Notes under the pieces: model-generated | Told to the model about the DNA's origin: nothing | Databases searched by the model: none | Seen by the model: the letters and a program-made list of their open reading frames with translations, nothing else | Program-made: the position numbers and the translations under genes | Assembly (NCBI GenBank): GCA_005777415.1 | Contig: SXMI01000033.1 | Span: forward strand, 1-17,858 | DNA from: Actinomycetota bacterium | Lineage (GTDB): Bacteria > Actinomycetota > Acidimicrobiia > Acidimicrobiales > Microtrichaceae | Direction of reading: 5' to 3' | DNA: 17,858 nucleotides | In this document: positions 6,277-13,600 of the stretch, piece after piece | Layout of the letters: every line of letters begins with the position of its first letter | Position numbering within the stretch: position 1 is the stretch's first letter

Positions 6277-7190
6277 GCGAGGACCTCGGCCCGGATCGGG
6301 TCCGCTCGATGCTCCTCGGCCGGAGCGGTCCGTACGCGGACATCCGGGTCGCCACCGACGCGCTCGACAACCTCGCCGTGCTGGTCGACGAGCTCGACGA
6401 CGACGATCGACGCCGTCTGGCCGCGACGCTGCTCCACCTGACCGCAGACCCCGATGTCATCGTCGCCACGGGGGCCGTGATCGGACTCGACCGGGTCCGC
6501 GACCAGACCGACCCCGACGCCGCGCTCGATGCGGTCACGTCGACGGAGCGCGGGCTCGATCGCGCCCCGCTCGGGTTCACCTCAGCCCGCTACCCCAGCC
6601 TCCGGGTCGAACTGATGGTCCGGGCCGCTCGCATCGCCGGGCCCGAGCAATCCGGACGGTTCGCCGCAGTGCTCGACGGCCTCGGCGACGAGCCGGGCCG
6701 GGGAGCGGTGGTCGCGGAGCTGGCGCCGAGGCTTCCGGACCTGGTCCTGCGACGACTCCGCGACTGGTGCACCAGCGACGACGTGGCCGTCCTCACCAGT
6801 CTCCCGACCCACTGGCACCGGGTGGCCGCGGCCGGTGCGCTGGTGCCGTGGCCTGCGGAGGCCAACGCAGCGGTCGAGCAGGCCGGGCGCTGGCGCGACT
6901 GGGTCGACGCCGACACCGTCGCGCTGGAACGAGCCATGACCGGTGCCGACCCGATCCTGAACCTTCCCGAGGGTCTGGACGACCCGCGCCGCTGGTGGAT
7001 CATCGACGGTGAACCGTGGAACTGGGCGGCCTGGCAGGCCGACGACGGGGCACTCGCACTCGAGGTGCTCCGGTCGGGCTGGTCCACGACCGCCACCACC
7101 CGGGTGCTCACCGAAGCCGAGGCCGCCGCCTACCTGACCGCGGGCATCGACGGCGTCCGCGATCTGGTCGTCGAGTTGCGCGACGACTGA
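6273..7190 (+). CDS. Unrecognised cytosolic helical protein, 305 residues
   Basis: I do not recognise the family. The protein lacks a signal peptide or membrane span. It is rich in Asp, Arg, Leu and Ala, and its first ~200 residues look like successive amphipathic helices (L-D-N-L-A-V-L-V-D-E-L; R-R-L-A-A-T-L-L-H-L; R-V-E-L-M-V-R-A-A-R-I-A), compatible with a HEAT-like or other alpha-solenoid scaffold. A Trp-rich segment lies at 241-254 (W-W-I-I-D-G-E-P-W-N-W-A-A-W) and may form a binding surface. Trp179-181 context is T-H-W-H-R-V. The GTG start at 6273 overlaps the stop of the 27-residue membrane peptide, and no better start exists. A protein-interaction or immunity-like role tied to the membrane peptide is speculation. 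Confidence 0.65.
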   Translation: MSEDLGPDRVRSMLLGRSGPYADIRVATDALDNLAVLVDELDDDDRRRLAATLLHLTADPDVIVATGAVIGLDRVRDQTDPDAALDAVTSTERGLDRAPLGFTSARYPSLRVELMVRAARIAGPEQSGRFAAVLDGLGDEPGRGAVVAELAPRLPDLVLRRLRDWCTSDDVAVLTSLPTHWHRVAAAGALVPWPAEANAAVEQAGRWRDWVDADTVALERAMTGADPILNLPEGLDDPRRWWIIDGEPWNWAAWQADDGALALEVLRSGWSTTATTRVLTEAEAAAYLTAGIDGVRDLVVELRDD

Positions 7191-7209
7191 ACGGCACTCG
7201 CCGGGTCCC

Positions 7210-7222
7210 GGGCCAGCGGCCC
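7210..7222 (+). terminator. Weak GC hairpin after the 305-residue protein
   Basis: GGGCC (7210-7214) pairs with GGCCC (7218-7222) around a 3-base loop, 20 bases after the stop codon. The stem is only 5 pairs and lacks a T-run, so termination may be partial. Confidence 0.25.
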
Positions 7223-7254
7223 CGGTCGTCCGACAGGGCCACGGAACCCGCCAC

Positions 7255-7260
7255 TAGTGT
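7255..7260 (+). promoter_or_regulatory. -10 box for a leaderless lipoprotein mRNA
   Basis: TAGTGT fits the actinobacterial TAnnnT -10 consensus and ends 7 bases before ATG 7268, placing the transcription start at the start codon. No Shine-Dalgarno is present. A clear -35 box is not visible. Confidence 0.45.
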
Positions 7261-7267
7261 TCCGACC

Positions 7268-7732
7268 ATGTTGAGCAGACGACGCACCCGACTGGCCCTG
7301 ATCGCCCTGCTGATCCCGGCGGCGCTGACGCTCGGAGCGTGCGGCGGTTCCGGCGACGACTCGGCCGCCACCACCACGGCCCCCTCCGGCACCGACGGTG
7401 GCTCCGGCACCCCGTCGACCACGGGCGGGAGCGACGCCAGCGGTGGGAGTGCAGGCGGCGACGCCAGCGGTGACTTCTGCGAGCGCATCACGGCCCTCGA
7501 GGGCCTGGACGACGGCGCGTCCAATGACGAGGCCCTCGCGAGCTACCGGAACGTGCTCGAGGTGGCACCGGACGAGGTCCGCCCGGACCTCGAGACGCTG
7601 ATCCAGTACTTCGAGCTGGCCGAGTCGGCCGGTCGTGGTGACACCGAGGCCATCCAGCAACTCGCGCAGGTCACTTCGGAGTACCAGACCGCCACCGAGC
7701 GCCTCGTCGGCTACGTCAACACGAACTGCTGA
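7268..7732 (+). CDS. Small secreted lipoprotein with helical domain
   Basis: 154 residues from ATG 7268. An Arg-rich start and hydrophobic core lead to T-L-G-A-C with Cys25 as lipidation site. A Gly/Ser/Thr-rich linker of about 45 residues follows. The remaining ~85 residues are acidic and predicted helical, opening with D-F-C-E-R-I-T-A-L and ending N-T-N-C, so the two Cys could form a disulfide closing the helical bundle. Such lipid-anchored helical domains are frequent and mostly uncharacterised in actinobacteria. The stop is 19 bases before the permease ATG on the same strand, so the two are probably one transcript; a role as an accessory or sensor for the transporter is inference from that spacing. 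Confidence 0.7.
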   Translation: MLSRRRTRLALIALLIPAALTLGACGGSGDDSAATTTAPSGTDGGSGTPSTTGGSDASGGSAGGDASGDFCERITALEGLDDGASNDEALASYRNVLEVAPDEVRPDLETLIQYFELAESAGRGDTEAIQQLAQVTSEYQTATERLVGYVNTNC

Positions 7733-7751
7733 CCGCCCCGTTCGGGCGTCC

Positions 7752-9368
7752 ATGACGATCAGCGACGCGATCGACGCCGACCGGGCGAGGCTGCACGAAC
7801 TCGGCTACGCCCAGGAGCTGCGCCGGGGCCTGGGCACGTTCTCCAACTTCGCGATCAGCTTCTCGATCATCTCGGTCCTGGCCGGGGCGGTCACGACCTT
7901 CTGGCTGGGCATGTACGCCGGCGGCCCGCTGGTGATCACGCTCGGCTGGGTGATAGTCGGCGCGTTCGCCCTGGCCGTCGGGGCGTCGATGGGCGAGATC
8001 TGCTCCGCCTACCCGACCGCCGGTGGCCTCTACTTCTGGTCGGCGAAGCTCGCCAAGCGCAACAACGCCCGGTGGGCCTGGTGGACCGGGTGGTTCAACC
8101 TGATCGGCCAGATCGGCGTGATCGCGTCGGTGGACTTCGCGCTGGCGAACTTCGTCCTGCTCAGCATCGACGTGTTCGCACCGGGAGCGATCGAGATCAA
8201 CCGGTGGTCCGTGTTCGCCACGTACCTGATCGTGCTCGCGGTCCACGGCGCGCTGAACACCTTCGGTGTGAACCTGGTGAAGGTGCTCGGCGACGTCAGC
8301 GTGTGGTGGCACGTGGTCGGCGTCGCCGTGATCGTCGTGGCGTTGTTCGCGTTCGCCGAACCGGGGGGCCTCGGCCTGGGTGGCCTCCTCGAGTTCCGCA
8401 ACGAGACCGGGTGGGACTTCCCCGGGGTCGGGGTCTACGTGTTCCTCGTCGGCCTGCTGCTCGCCCAGTACACGATCACCGGGTTCGACGCCTCGGCCCA
8501 CGTGTCGGAGGAGACCCGGGGCGCCGCCACCTCGGCACCCAAGGCGATCGTGCGTTCCATCTACGTCTCGGCGATCGCCGCGCTCGTGTTGAACGTGGCG
8601 ATGGTCCAGGCGATCCCCGAGGACCAGTACACCGAGATCGCGGCCAAGGGAATCCTCGCCGGGCCGCAGGTGTTCCTCGTGGCGGTCACCGGGTTCCTCG
8701 GCAAGTTCCTGGTGATCATCTCCACGGTCGGGCAGTTCTTCTGCGGGATGGCCTCGGTCACCGCCAACTCACGGATGATCTACGCGTTCAGCCGCGACGG
8801 CGGACTGCCCGGGTCCCGGATCTGGGCCCGGATCAACCCGCGGACCCGCACCCCGACCAACTCGCTCTGGCTCGGGGTCGGACTCGCCGCGGCGATCGGC
8901 GCCCTCTCGCTCATCCAGACCGACCTCGCCTACCCCGTCGCCTTCTTCGCCCTGACCGGCATCTGTGTGGTGGGGCTCTACATCAGCTACGTCATCCCGG
9001 TGTTCCTGCGGGTCCGCAACGGGTCGTTCCGGAAGGGCCCCTGGCACCTGGGCCGGTGGTCGACGCCGGTGGCGTGGATCTCGGTGGTCTGGGTGGCGCT
9101 GATCGCCGTGGTGTTCTGCCTCCCGGTGTTCTCCCCGTGGAAGACCTGGGAGACGTTCAACTTCACCGGTCCGATCCTCGTCCTCTGCGCGCTCGCCGTG
9201 GGCGGCTGGTGGACGCTCTCGGCGAAGCACCACTTCACCGGTCCCCGGACGCAGGGGGACCTCGATGACCTGATCGCCCGGGAGAACCAGCTCGACGTCG
9301 AAGCGGGGGAGATGGCGGCGCACCACCACCTGACCGTCCACGAGGACGACCGCTCACCTCGACCCTGA
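7752..9368 (+). CDS. APC-superfamily amino acid/choline permease (ACT family)
   Basis: 538 residues with about 12 hydrophobic spans beginning near residue 32 (F-A-I-S-F-S-I-I-S). Diagnostic motifs are S-A-Y-P-T-A-G-G-L-Y-F-W-S at 85-97, a G-F-D-A-S-A-H-V-S-E-E consensus at 244-254, and F-S-R-D-G-G-L-P at 346-353. These place it in the amino acid/choline transporter branch of the APC superfamily, whose members import amino acids, GABA, polyamines or choline by ion coupling. The substrate cannot be fixed from sequence. Both termini are hydrophilic and cytoplasmic, with a His-rich, acidic tail at 520-538. I chose ATG 7752, which directly precedes the family's usual N-terminal region. The gene follows the small lipoprotein by 19 bases and converges on the TetR gene, which might control it, although the TetR gene's promoter side faces the other way. 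Confidence 0.88.
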   Translation: MTISDAIDADRARLHELGYAQELRRGLGTFSNFAISFSIISVLAGAVTTFWLGMYAGGPLVITLGWVIVGAFALAVGASMGEICSAYPTAGGLYFWSAKLAKRNNARWAWWTGWFNLIGQIGVIASVDFALANFVLLSIDVFAPGAIEINRWSVFATYLIVLAVHGALNTFGVNLVKVLGDVSVWWHVVGVAVIVVALFAFAEPGGLGLGGLLEFRNETGWDFPGVGVYVFLVGLLLAQYTITGFDASAHVSEETRGAATSAPKAIVRSIYVSAIAALVLNVAMVQAIPEDQYTEIAAKGILAGPQVFLVAVTGFLGKFLVIISTVGQFFCGMASVTANSRMIYAFSRDGGLPGSRIWARINPRTRTPTNSLWLGVGLAAAIGALSLIQTDLAYPVAFFALTGICVVGLYISYVIPVFLRVRNGSFRKGPWHLGRWSTPVAWISVVWVALIAVVFCLPVFSPWKTWETFNFTGPILVLCALAVGGWWTLSAKHHFTGPRTQGDLDDLIARENQLDVEAGEMAAHHHLTVHEDDRSPRP

Positions 9369-9425
9369 GCCGACGCCACCGGGCTGACGACCCTGACCTG
9401 ACGACGCCGGGTCGGCCGGACCGGC

Positions 9426-10076
9426 TCAGCCGGTGGCTGGTGGCCCGAGCGACATGCTGAGCAGCTCCGTCAGCCGCAGGATCGCCCGGACTCCGGTGTC
9501 GAACACGTCCCGGTCGTCCGCCTCGGCCGACCAGTCACGGATGACCACCCGCATGGCGGCGGCGAACCAGGCGGCCCCCAGGTCGACGTCGAGCGGGTCC
9601 GCTTCCGGGAAGCGCGCCAGCAGTCGCTGCGCAATCGGCGCCTCGAGGTCGACCAGCATCCGGCTCAGGTGGTGCTGCAACGCCGGCTCGGCGGCGATCA
9701 GCCGCGCCTCGGTGCGGAGCTGGTCGGCCGGGCGCCGGTCGTCGCGCCAGTCACTCACGGCGCCGAGGATGAAGTCGGCCGCATCTGCGCCGGCAGGCTG
9801 CGCATCCATGTTCACCAGCAGGTCGTCGAGCCGCTCGCGGAGCCCGAGCAGCACTGCGTCCTCCTTGGTCGGGAAGTGGCGGAAGAACGTCGAGGGCGCC
9901 ACGTCGGCCCGGTCGCAGATGGCCTCGACCGTGGTGGCCTCGAAGCCGGACTCGACGAAGAGCTCGACGGCTGCGACCTGCATGGCGTCACGGTTCGCCA
10001 GCTTCTTGCGTTCCCGACGGCCCGCCGGGCCGTCGACCTGATCGCTCGTGGTGCTCACGGTTGGCTTCGACCTCAC
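9426..10076 (-). CDS. TetR-family transcriptional regulator
   Basis: 216 residues from GTG 10076; a second GTG at 10058 would give 210 and is equally credible. The N-terminal domain follows the TetR pattern: R-D-A-M-Q-V-A-A-V-E-L-F-V-E-S-G-F-E-A-T-T-V at 29-50, then the helix-turn-helix E-A-I-C-D-R-A-D-V-A-P-S-T-F-F-R-H-F at 51-68 and K-E-D-A-V. The C-terminal ligand domain is all-helical and reads like the actinobacterial type with an A-W-F-A-A-A-M-R-V-V-I-R-D-W core. It diverges from the secreted-protein gene at 10276, and the shared 199-base region holds a palindrome and an inverted repeat, so control of itself and of that gene is likely. The ligand is unknown. Confidence 0.88.
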   Translation of the reverse strand: MRSKPTVSTTSDQVDGPAGRRERKKLANRDAMQVAAVELFVESGFEATTVEAICDRADVAPSTFFRHFPTKEDAVLLGLRERLDDLLVNMDAQPAGADAADFILGAVSDWRDDRRPADQLRTEARLIAAEPALQHHLSRMLVDLEAPIAQRLLARFPEADPLDVDLGAAWFAAAMRVVIRDWSAEADDRDVFDTGVRAILRLTELLSMSLGPPATG

Positions 10077-10134
10077 GCGGGTTCCGCTCAGACACCGAAC
10101 CGGCCTGAGGCGCCCGTGATCCTCGCGCAGGTTC

Positions 10135-10152
10135 GGCGCCCGTACGTGCGCC
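10135..10152. promoter_or_regulatory. Candidate TetR operator palindrome
   Basis: GGCGCCCGTACGTGCGCC is an 18-base palindrome with one mismatched pair, centred on GTAC, lying 59 bases upstream of the tetR start. Length and symmetry suit a TetR dimer. Assignment is inference from position. Confidence 0.45.
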
Positions 10153-10175
10153 CCGGGCGGTGGGGAATCATGGGA

Positions 10176-10197
10176 GTGACTGCCGCTTGTGAGTCAC
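10176..10197. promoter_or_regulatory. Inverted repeat overlapping the -35 of the 10276 gene
   Basis: GTGACT (10176-10181) and AGTCAC (10192-10197) are a perfect 6-base inverted repeat with a 10-base spacer. It covers the -35 box of the predicted promoter, a position suited to repression. It differs in sequence from the 10135 palindrome, so another regulator may bind here. Confidence 0.35.
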
Positions 10198-10215
10198 ACC
10201 CGGCGGGAGTACGGT
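10187..10215 (+). promoter_or_regulatory. Promoter of the secreted-protein gene at 10276
   Basis: TTGTGA (10187-10192) and TACGGT (10210-10215) are 17 bases apart. The predicted leader of about 55 bases ends with GAGGGGG (10265-10271), a good ribosome binding site 4 bases before GTG 10276. Confidence 0.45.
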
Positions 10216-10275
10216 TCGGGGGCGGTCGCTCAGGGCAGGGCTACCGGGGGATGCACACAACTCCGAGGGGGACTC

Positions 10276-11454
10276 GTGACTCGAACCGTTCGAAGCGTTG
10301 CCGCGGCCATGGCGGTCGGCCTGATCGGCGCACTCGCCGCCGCGTGCGTGCCGGGCTCGACGCCACCCGCCGGACTCAGCTGCGCGTGGCAGTACGTCAC
10401 CGACGAGGCCACCCTCAACGTCGCCTACCCGGACAGCGGCGCCACCTACTGGTCCATGAAGCTCAACCTGGTCGCCGGCGACCAGCTCATCCTGGACGGC
10501 ACCTTCCCTGACGCCCGCTACGGATCGATCATCACCTACAACGTCGCCGGCAACGTCGTGGACGCGATCACCGACCGGGACATCACCCCCGACGCCGGGA
10601 GCGACAACCCGTTCGCCGACCCGGCCGCAGCCCCCGGCGGGACGTACCGGGTCGAGGCCCGCAACGGCGCGCCGGTCAGCACCGGTGACAACGTGCTGTC
10701 GGCCGCACCGATCGGCACGATCATCTACCGCGTCTACGTGAGCGACGACCCGGCGGACAACACCGGCGGCGTCGGCCTGCCCGCCGTGTCGGTCCGCCGC
10801 ATGGACGGCAGCGTCGTGCCGGTGCCCACCTGCGCGGCCCAGGTCGCGGATCCGGCCGTGGTGGACCTCGTCAACCTGTTCGGGCCCCCGACCAACGTCG
10901 CCCCGCTCGACCCGCCGGTGTTCATCCGGCCCGCCCAGACCGGTGGGCTCTACGTCAACCCCGACAACGCCTACGTGGGCGCCGTGGCCGCCTACCAGCC
11001 CGGCACCGTCGTGGTCGTCCGCGGTCAGGCGCCGACGACCCCCGACACCGGCGCCGGGGTGTCGCCCGCCGAACCCGGTCAGGACATGCGCTACTGGTCG
11101 ATGTGCACCAACGAGTACCGCAAGCCGTACCCCGTCACGGAGTGCGCCTACGACGCCGAGGTGCCCCTCGACGGGAGCGGCCGGTACACGATCGTGACCT
11201 CGACCGCGGCGGACCGGCCGGCCAACGCCACGACCGCCGACGGCGTCGCCTGGCTCAACTGGGGGTCCACCGCCCAGAACATGGTGATGATCGCCCGCAA
11301 CATGCTGCCGGCGACCGGCTTCACCACGAGCGTCTTCGACGTCGCCCCCGGTGCGGCGGCGACGACCTCCATGGGTGCCTACGCGCCGGTGGCGGTGCGC
11401 TGCTCCACGGCGACCTTCGAGGCCGGCGGCGCCGCAGCCTGCGGGCTCCCCTGA
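10276..11454 (+). CDS. Exported protein of an uncharacterised family (GGVGLP type)
   Basis: 392 residues from GTG 10276, preceded by GAGGGGG. The signal peptide ends A-A-A-C with Cys24, so lipidation is likely. The mature part has the signature of a conserved exported family that I know only as uncharacterised: P-D-A-R-Y-G-S-I-I-T-Y-N at 78-89, V-V-D-A-I-T-D at 94-100, I-T-P-D-A-G-S-D-N-P-F at 103-113, then I-I-Y-R-V-Y-V-S-D at 149-157 and G-G-V-G-L-P at 164-169. The tetrapeptide Y-W-S-M occurs at 58-61 and again at 273-276, each followed by a strand-rich block, hinting at two related beta domains. Several Cys in the second half may form disulfides. It diverges from tetR and ends before a strong hairpin. 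No enzymatic motif is evident. Confidence 0.72.
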   Translation: MTRTVRSVAAAMAVGLIGALAAACVPGSTPPAGLSCAWQYVTDEATLNVAYPDSGATYWSMKLNLVAGDQLILDGTFPDARYGSIITYNVAGNVVDAITDRDITPDAGSDNPFADPAAAPGGTYRVEARNGAPVSTGDNVLSAAPIGTIIYRVYVSDDPADNTGGVGLPAVSVRRMDGSVVPVPTCAAQVADPAVVDLVNLFGPPTNVAPLDPPVFIRPAQTGGLYVNPDNAYVGAVAAYQPGTVVVVRGQAPTTPDTGAGVSPAEPGQDMRYWSMCTNEYRKPYPVTECAYDAEVPLDGSGRYTIVTSTAADRPANATTADGVAWLNWGSTAQNMVMIARNMLPATGFTTSVFDVAPGAAATTSMGAYAPVAVRCSTATFEAGGAAACGLP

Positions 11455-11496
11455 GCCTCGACCACCGACGACCGAGCCGTGGGGCGACGAGCGGCC

Positions 11497-11524
11497 GGGC
11501 CGGGAGCGACCGCACTCCCGGCCC
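11497..11524 (+). terminator. Strong GC hairpin terminator
   Basis: GGGCCGGGAG (11497-11506) and CTCCCGGCCC (11515-11524) form a perfect 10-base-pair stem with an 8-base loop, 43 bases after the stop of the 10276 gene and before the SRPBCC gene. No T-run. Confidence 0.6.
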
Positions 11525-11552
11525 CCGGTCGCCCCGGCCGACCCGGGCCTGA

Positions 11553-11558
11553 CAGGAT
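11553..11558 (+). promoter_or_regulatory. Possible -10 box, leaderless SRPBCC-sulfatase operon
   Basis: CAGGAT ends 6 bases before ATG 11565, and no Shine-Dalgarno is visible. The position matches the other putative leaderless starts in the window, but the box lacks the first T of TAnnnT. Confidence 0.3.
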
Positions 11559-11564
11559 CCGCAC

Positions 11565-11960
11565 ATGGCATCCATCCGTCGATCCCAACGGATCGCCGCA
11601 CCCGCCGAGCAGGTCTGGGAACTCGTGGGGGACCCGGTGCGTCTCCCCGAGTGGTTCCCCGGCGTCACCGAGGCCGTCGTGGACGGCGACCAGCGGACGA
11701 TCACCCTGGGCTCGGGCATCCCGCTGCCCGAGACGATCCTCACCAACGACCCCGTCACCCGGCGGTTCCAGTACACGGTGACCGGCGGGCTGTTCCGCCA
11801 CCACCTCGGGACGATCGACGTCTTCGACCTCGGTGACGACACCTGCCTGGTGTCGTACTCCACCGACGCCGTCCCCGACGTCATGGCCCTGGTGATCGGC
11901 GGTGCCGCCGGCGCCGGTCTGCGAGCGGTGAAGCAGCGCTTCGAGCACGAGGAGTCCTGA
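11565..11960 (+). CDS. SRPBCC-family (polyketide cyclase/dehydrase-like) protein
   Basis: 131 residues with the START/Bet v 1-like pattern: R-S-Q-R-I-A-A-P-A-E-Q-V-W-E-L-V-G-D-P at the start, W-F-P-G-V-T-E-A in the first loop, then alternating strands (R-T-I-T-L-G-S-G, R-R-F-Q-Y-T-V-T-G-G, L-V-S-Y-S-T-D) and a C-terminal helix (G-A-G-L-R-A-V-K-Q-R-F-E). These proteins fold around a hydrophobic cavity and bind or act on lipophilic ligands. The ligand is unknown here. Its TGA overlaps the sulfatase ATG by one base (TGATG), so the two are translated together. A joint role on a sulfated lipid or aromatic compound is inference. The sequence is typical length for a single-domain member. Confidence 0.8.
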   Translation: MASIRRSQRIAAPAEQVWELVGDPVRLPEWFPGVTEAVVDGDQRTITLGSGIPLPETILTNDPVTRRFQYTVTGGLFRHHLGTIDVFDLGDDTCLVSYSTDAVPDVMALVIGGAAGAGLRAVKQRFEHEES

Positions 11961-13528
11961 TGGGTCGACGCATCCTGTTCATCACCACCGACCAGCAGCG
12001 CTACGACACGCTCGGCTGCAACGGCGGCACGCTGGGGCGGACCCCGGTGGTCGACCGACTCGCCGCCGACGGCATCCGCTACGAGCGGGCCGTCCCGCAG
12101 TCGGTCGTCTGCATGCCGTCGCGGTCCACCATGCTGACCGGCCAGCACCAGGCGACCCACGGCGTGTGGATGAACGGCGTGCCGCTCCCCGTCGACGCGC
12201 CGTCGGTCGCAGCACTGCTGCGCGAGTCCGGCTACCGGACGGCGCTGATCGGCAAGGCGCACTTCGAGCCGTTCATGGACCCCTTCGAACGCTTCAACGA
12301 GAACCGGCTCGCCACGCTCGGCACCGACACGCTCACCGCACCGCAGTTCGGCGGCGGCGTCGGCCCGCACCGAGGGTTCGACCACCTCCGGTTCGCCACC
12401 CACGGGGCCACCGGCTGGCTCCACTACGCCAAGTGGATCGGCGCCGAGCACCCCGAGTCGGTCAACGACTACTACGCCGTGGTCGACGCCGACCTGGAGG
12501 TCAACGCCGCCGGGTTCGGCGACACCGGTGCGCCGCAGGTCAAGCACAACCCGATCCCCCGCGACTGGTACCACACCGACTGGGTGGCGCAGCGCACGAT
12601 CGACTGGCTCGACGGACTCGACGCCGAGGACGACTGGTTCTGCTGGATGAGCTTCCCCGACCCGCACCACCCGTGGGACCCGCCGCAGTCCGAGTTGCAC
12701 CGGGTTCCGTGGCAGGACGTCGAGCTGCCCGCCGGCTACCCCGAGTCGGCCGCCGAGCGCGAACGGCTGCTGGACGACAAGCCCCGCCACTGGCGGCTCT
12801 GGTACGACGGGCAGCTCGTGTCCAACTACGAGGCCCCGACCCACTGGGTGCCGGCGTCCATGACCGCGGACCAGGTCCGCGAGGTCAACGCCATGAACGC
12901 CATCGAGGTCGAGCTGATCGACGAGGCGATCGGTCGGGTGCTCGCCGAGGTCGACCGGCGCGGGTGGACCGACACCGTCGATGTGGTGTTCACCACCGAC
13001 CACGGCGAACTGCAAGGCGACTTCGGCCTGTTGTTCAAGGGCCCGTACCACGTCGACGGGCTCATGCGGCTGCCGCTGATCTGGCGACCTGCGCCGTCGG
13101 CTGCGGTCGAACCCGCTGTCGTGACGGCGCCGGTCGGCCTGGTCGATCTGGCACCGACGTTCGCGTCGATCGCCGGGCTGGAACCCTCCGAGTGGATGCA
13201 GGGTCAGCGCCTGCCGACGACCGATGCCGATGCTGCGGCGCGCGGCATCGACCAGCAGCTCACGGCCTGGGACTCCGAGCTGTTCGGCGTGGGCGTGTAC
13301 CTGCGGACCATCACCCGCGACGGCTGGGTGTGCAGCACCTACCTGCCGGGCGCCGTGCACGACGGGACCGAGGGCGAGCTCTACTCGCTGGCGGAGGACC
13401 CGCTCCAGCAGGTGAATCGCTGGGACGACCCGTCGGTGCGGGGCATCCGGGACGACCTGGTGGCCCAGCTGCGGGCGAGCCTGCCCCCCGAGCGGACCCC
13501 GGCGCTCGAGCTCGAAGCCCCCGTCTGA
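11960..13528 (+). CDS. Type I sulfatase (formylglycine-dependent), cytosolic
   Basis: 522 residues of the alkaline-phosphatase-superfamily sulfatases. The start I-L-F-I-T-T-D-Q-Q-R has metal-binding Asp11. C-M-P-S-R-S-T-M-L-T-G at 51-61 is the Cys-type C-x-P-S-R signature in which Cys51 is converted to formylglycine. G-K-A-H-F at 98-102, D-P-H-H-P at 234-238 and T-T-D-H-G-E at 345-350 provide further active-site Lys, His and Asp, followed by Lys360 and His364. The set is complete, so it should hydrolyse sulfate (or possibly phosphonate) esters. No signal peptide is present, so it acts in the cytoplasm, after uptake or on an internal metabolite. Activity needs a formylglycine-generating enzyme not encoded here. 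The C-terminal region with Y-S-L-A-E-D-P-L-Q-Q-V-N is the usual sulfatase tail. Substrate class (choline-O-sulfate-like, aryl or sugar) is open. Confidence 0.9.
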   Translation: MGRRILFITTDQQRYDTLGCNGGTLGRTPVVDRLAADGIRYERAVPQSVVCMPSRSTMLTGQHQATHGVWMNGVPLPVDAPSVAALLRESGYRTALIGKAHFEPFMDPFERFNENRLATLGTDTLTAPQFGGGVGPHRGFDHLRFATHGATGWLHYAKWIGAEHPESVNDYYAVVDADLEVNAAGFGDTGAPQVKHNPIPRDWYHTDWVAQRTIDWLDGLDAEDDWFCWMSFPDPHHPWDPPQSELHRVPWQDVELPAGYPESAAERERLLDDKPRHWRLWYDGQLVSNYEAPTHWVPASMTADQVREVNAMNAIEVELIDEAIGRVLAEVDRRGWTDTVDVVFTTDHGELQGDFGLLFKGPYHVDGLMRLPLIWRPAPSAAVEPAVVTAPVGLVDLAPTFASIAGLEPSEWMQGQRLPTTDADAAARGIDQQLTAWDSELFGVGVYLRTITRDGWVCSTYLPGAVHDGTEGELYSLAEDPLQQVNRWDDPSVRGIRDDLVAQLRASLPPERTPALELEAPV

Positions 13529-13555
13529 GACTCCCCGGCCGATTCTCCGGCTCCA

Positions 13556-13579
13556 GCGCGCGAGACGTACCCCGCGCGC
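13556..13579. terminator. Bidirectional GC hairpin between convergent genes
   Basis: GCGCGCG (13556-13562) and CGCGCGC (13573-13579) pair around a 10-base loop. The hairpin lies between the sulfatase stop (13528) and the epimerase stop (13601), so it could end transcription from both sides. Confidence 0.5.
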
Positions 13580-13600
13580 GACCCCTATATCGGTGGTGGG

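Noticed and set aside
9421..9433. CCGGCTCAGCCGG as a terminator between the permease and tetR
   Set aside because: The perfect palindrome leaves a single-base loop and overlaps the tetR stop; not a convincing hairpin.
10168..11601. Long open frame on the minus strand (477 codons) opposite the exported-protein gene
   Set aside because: Gly/Arg/Val-rich, low-complexity translation antisense to a gene with a signal peptide and conserved motifs; a by-product of high GC.
11321..13360. 679-codon minus-strand open frame opposite the SRPBCC and sulfatase genes
   Set aside because: Antisense to a complete sulfatase with all catalytic motifs; composition is repetitive and no domain is recognisable.
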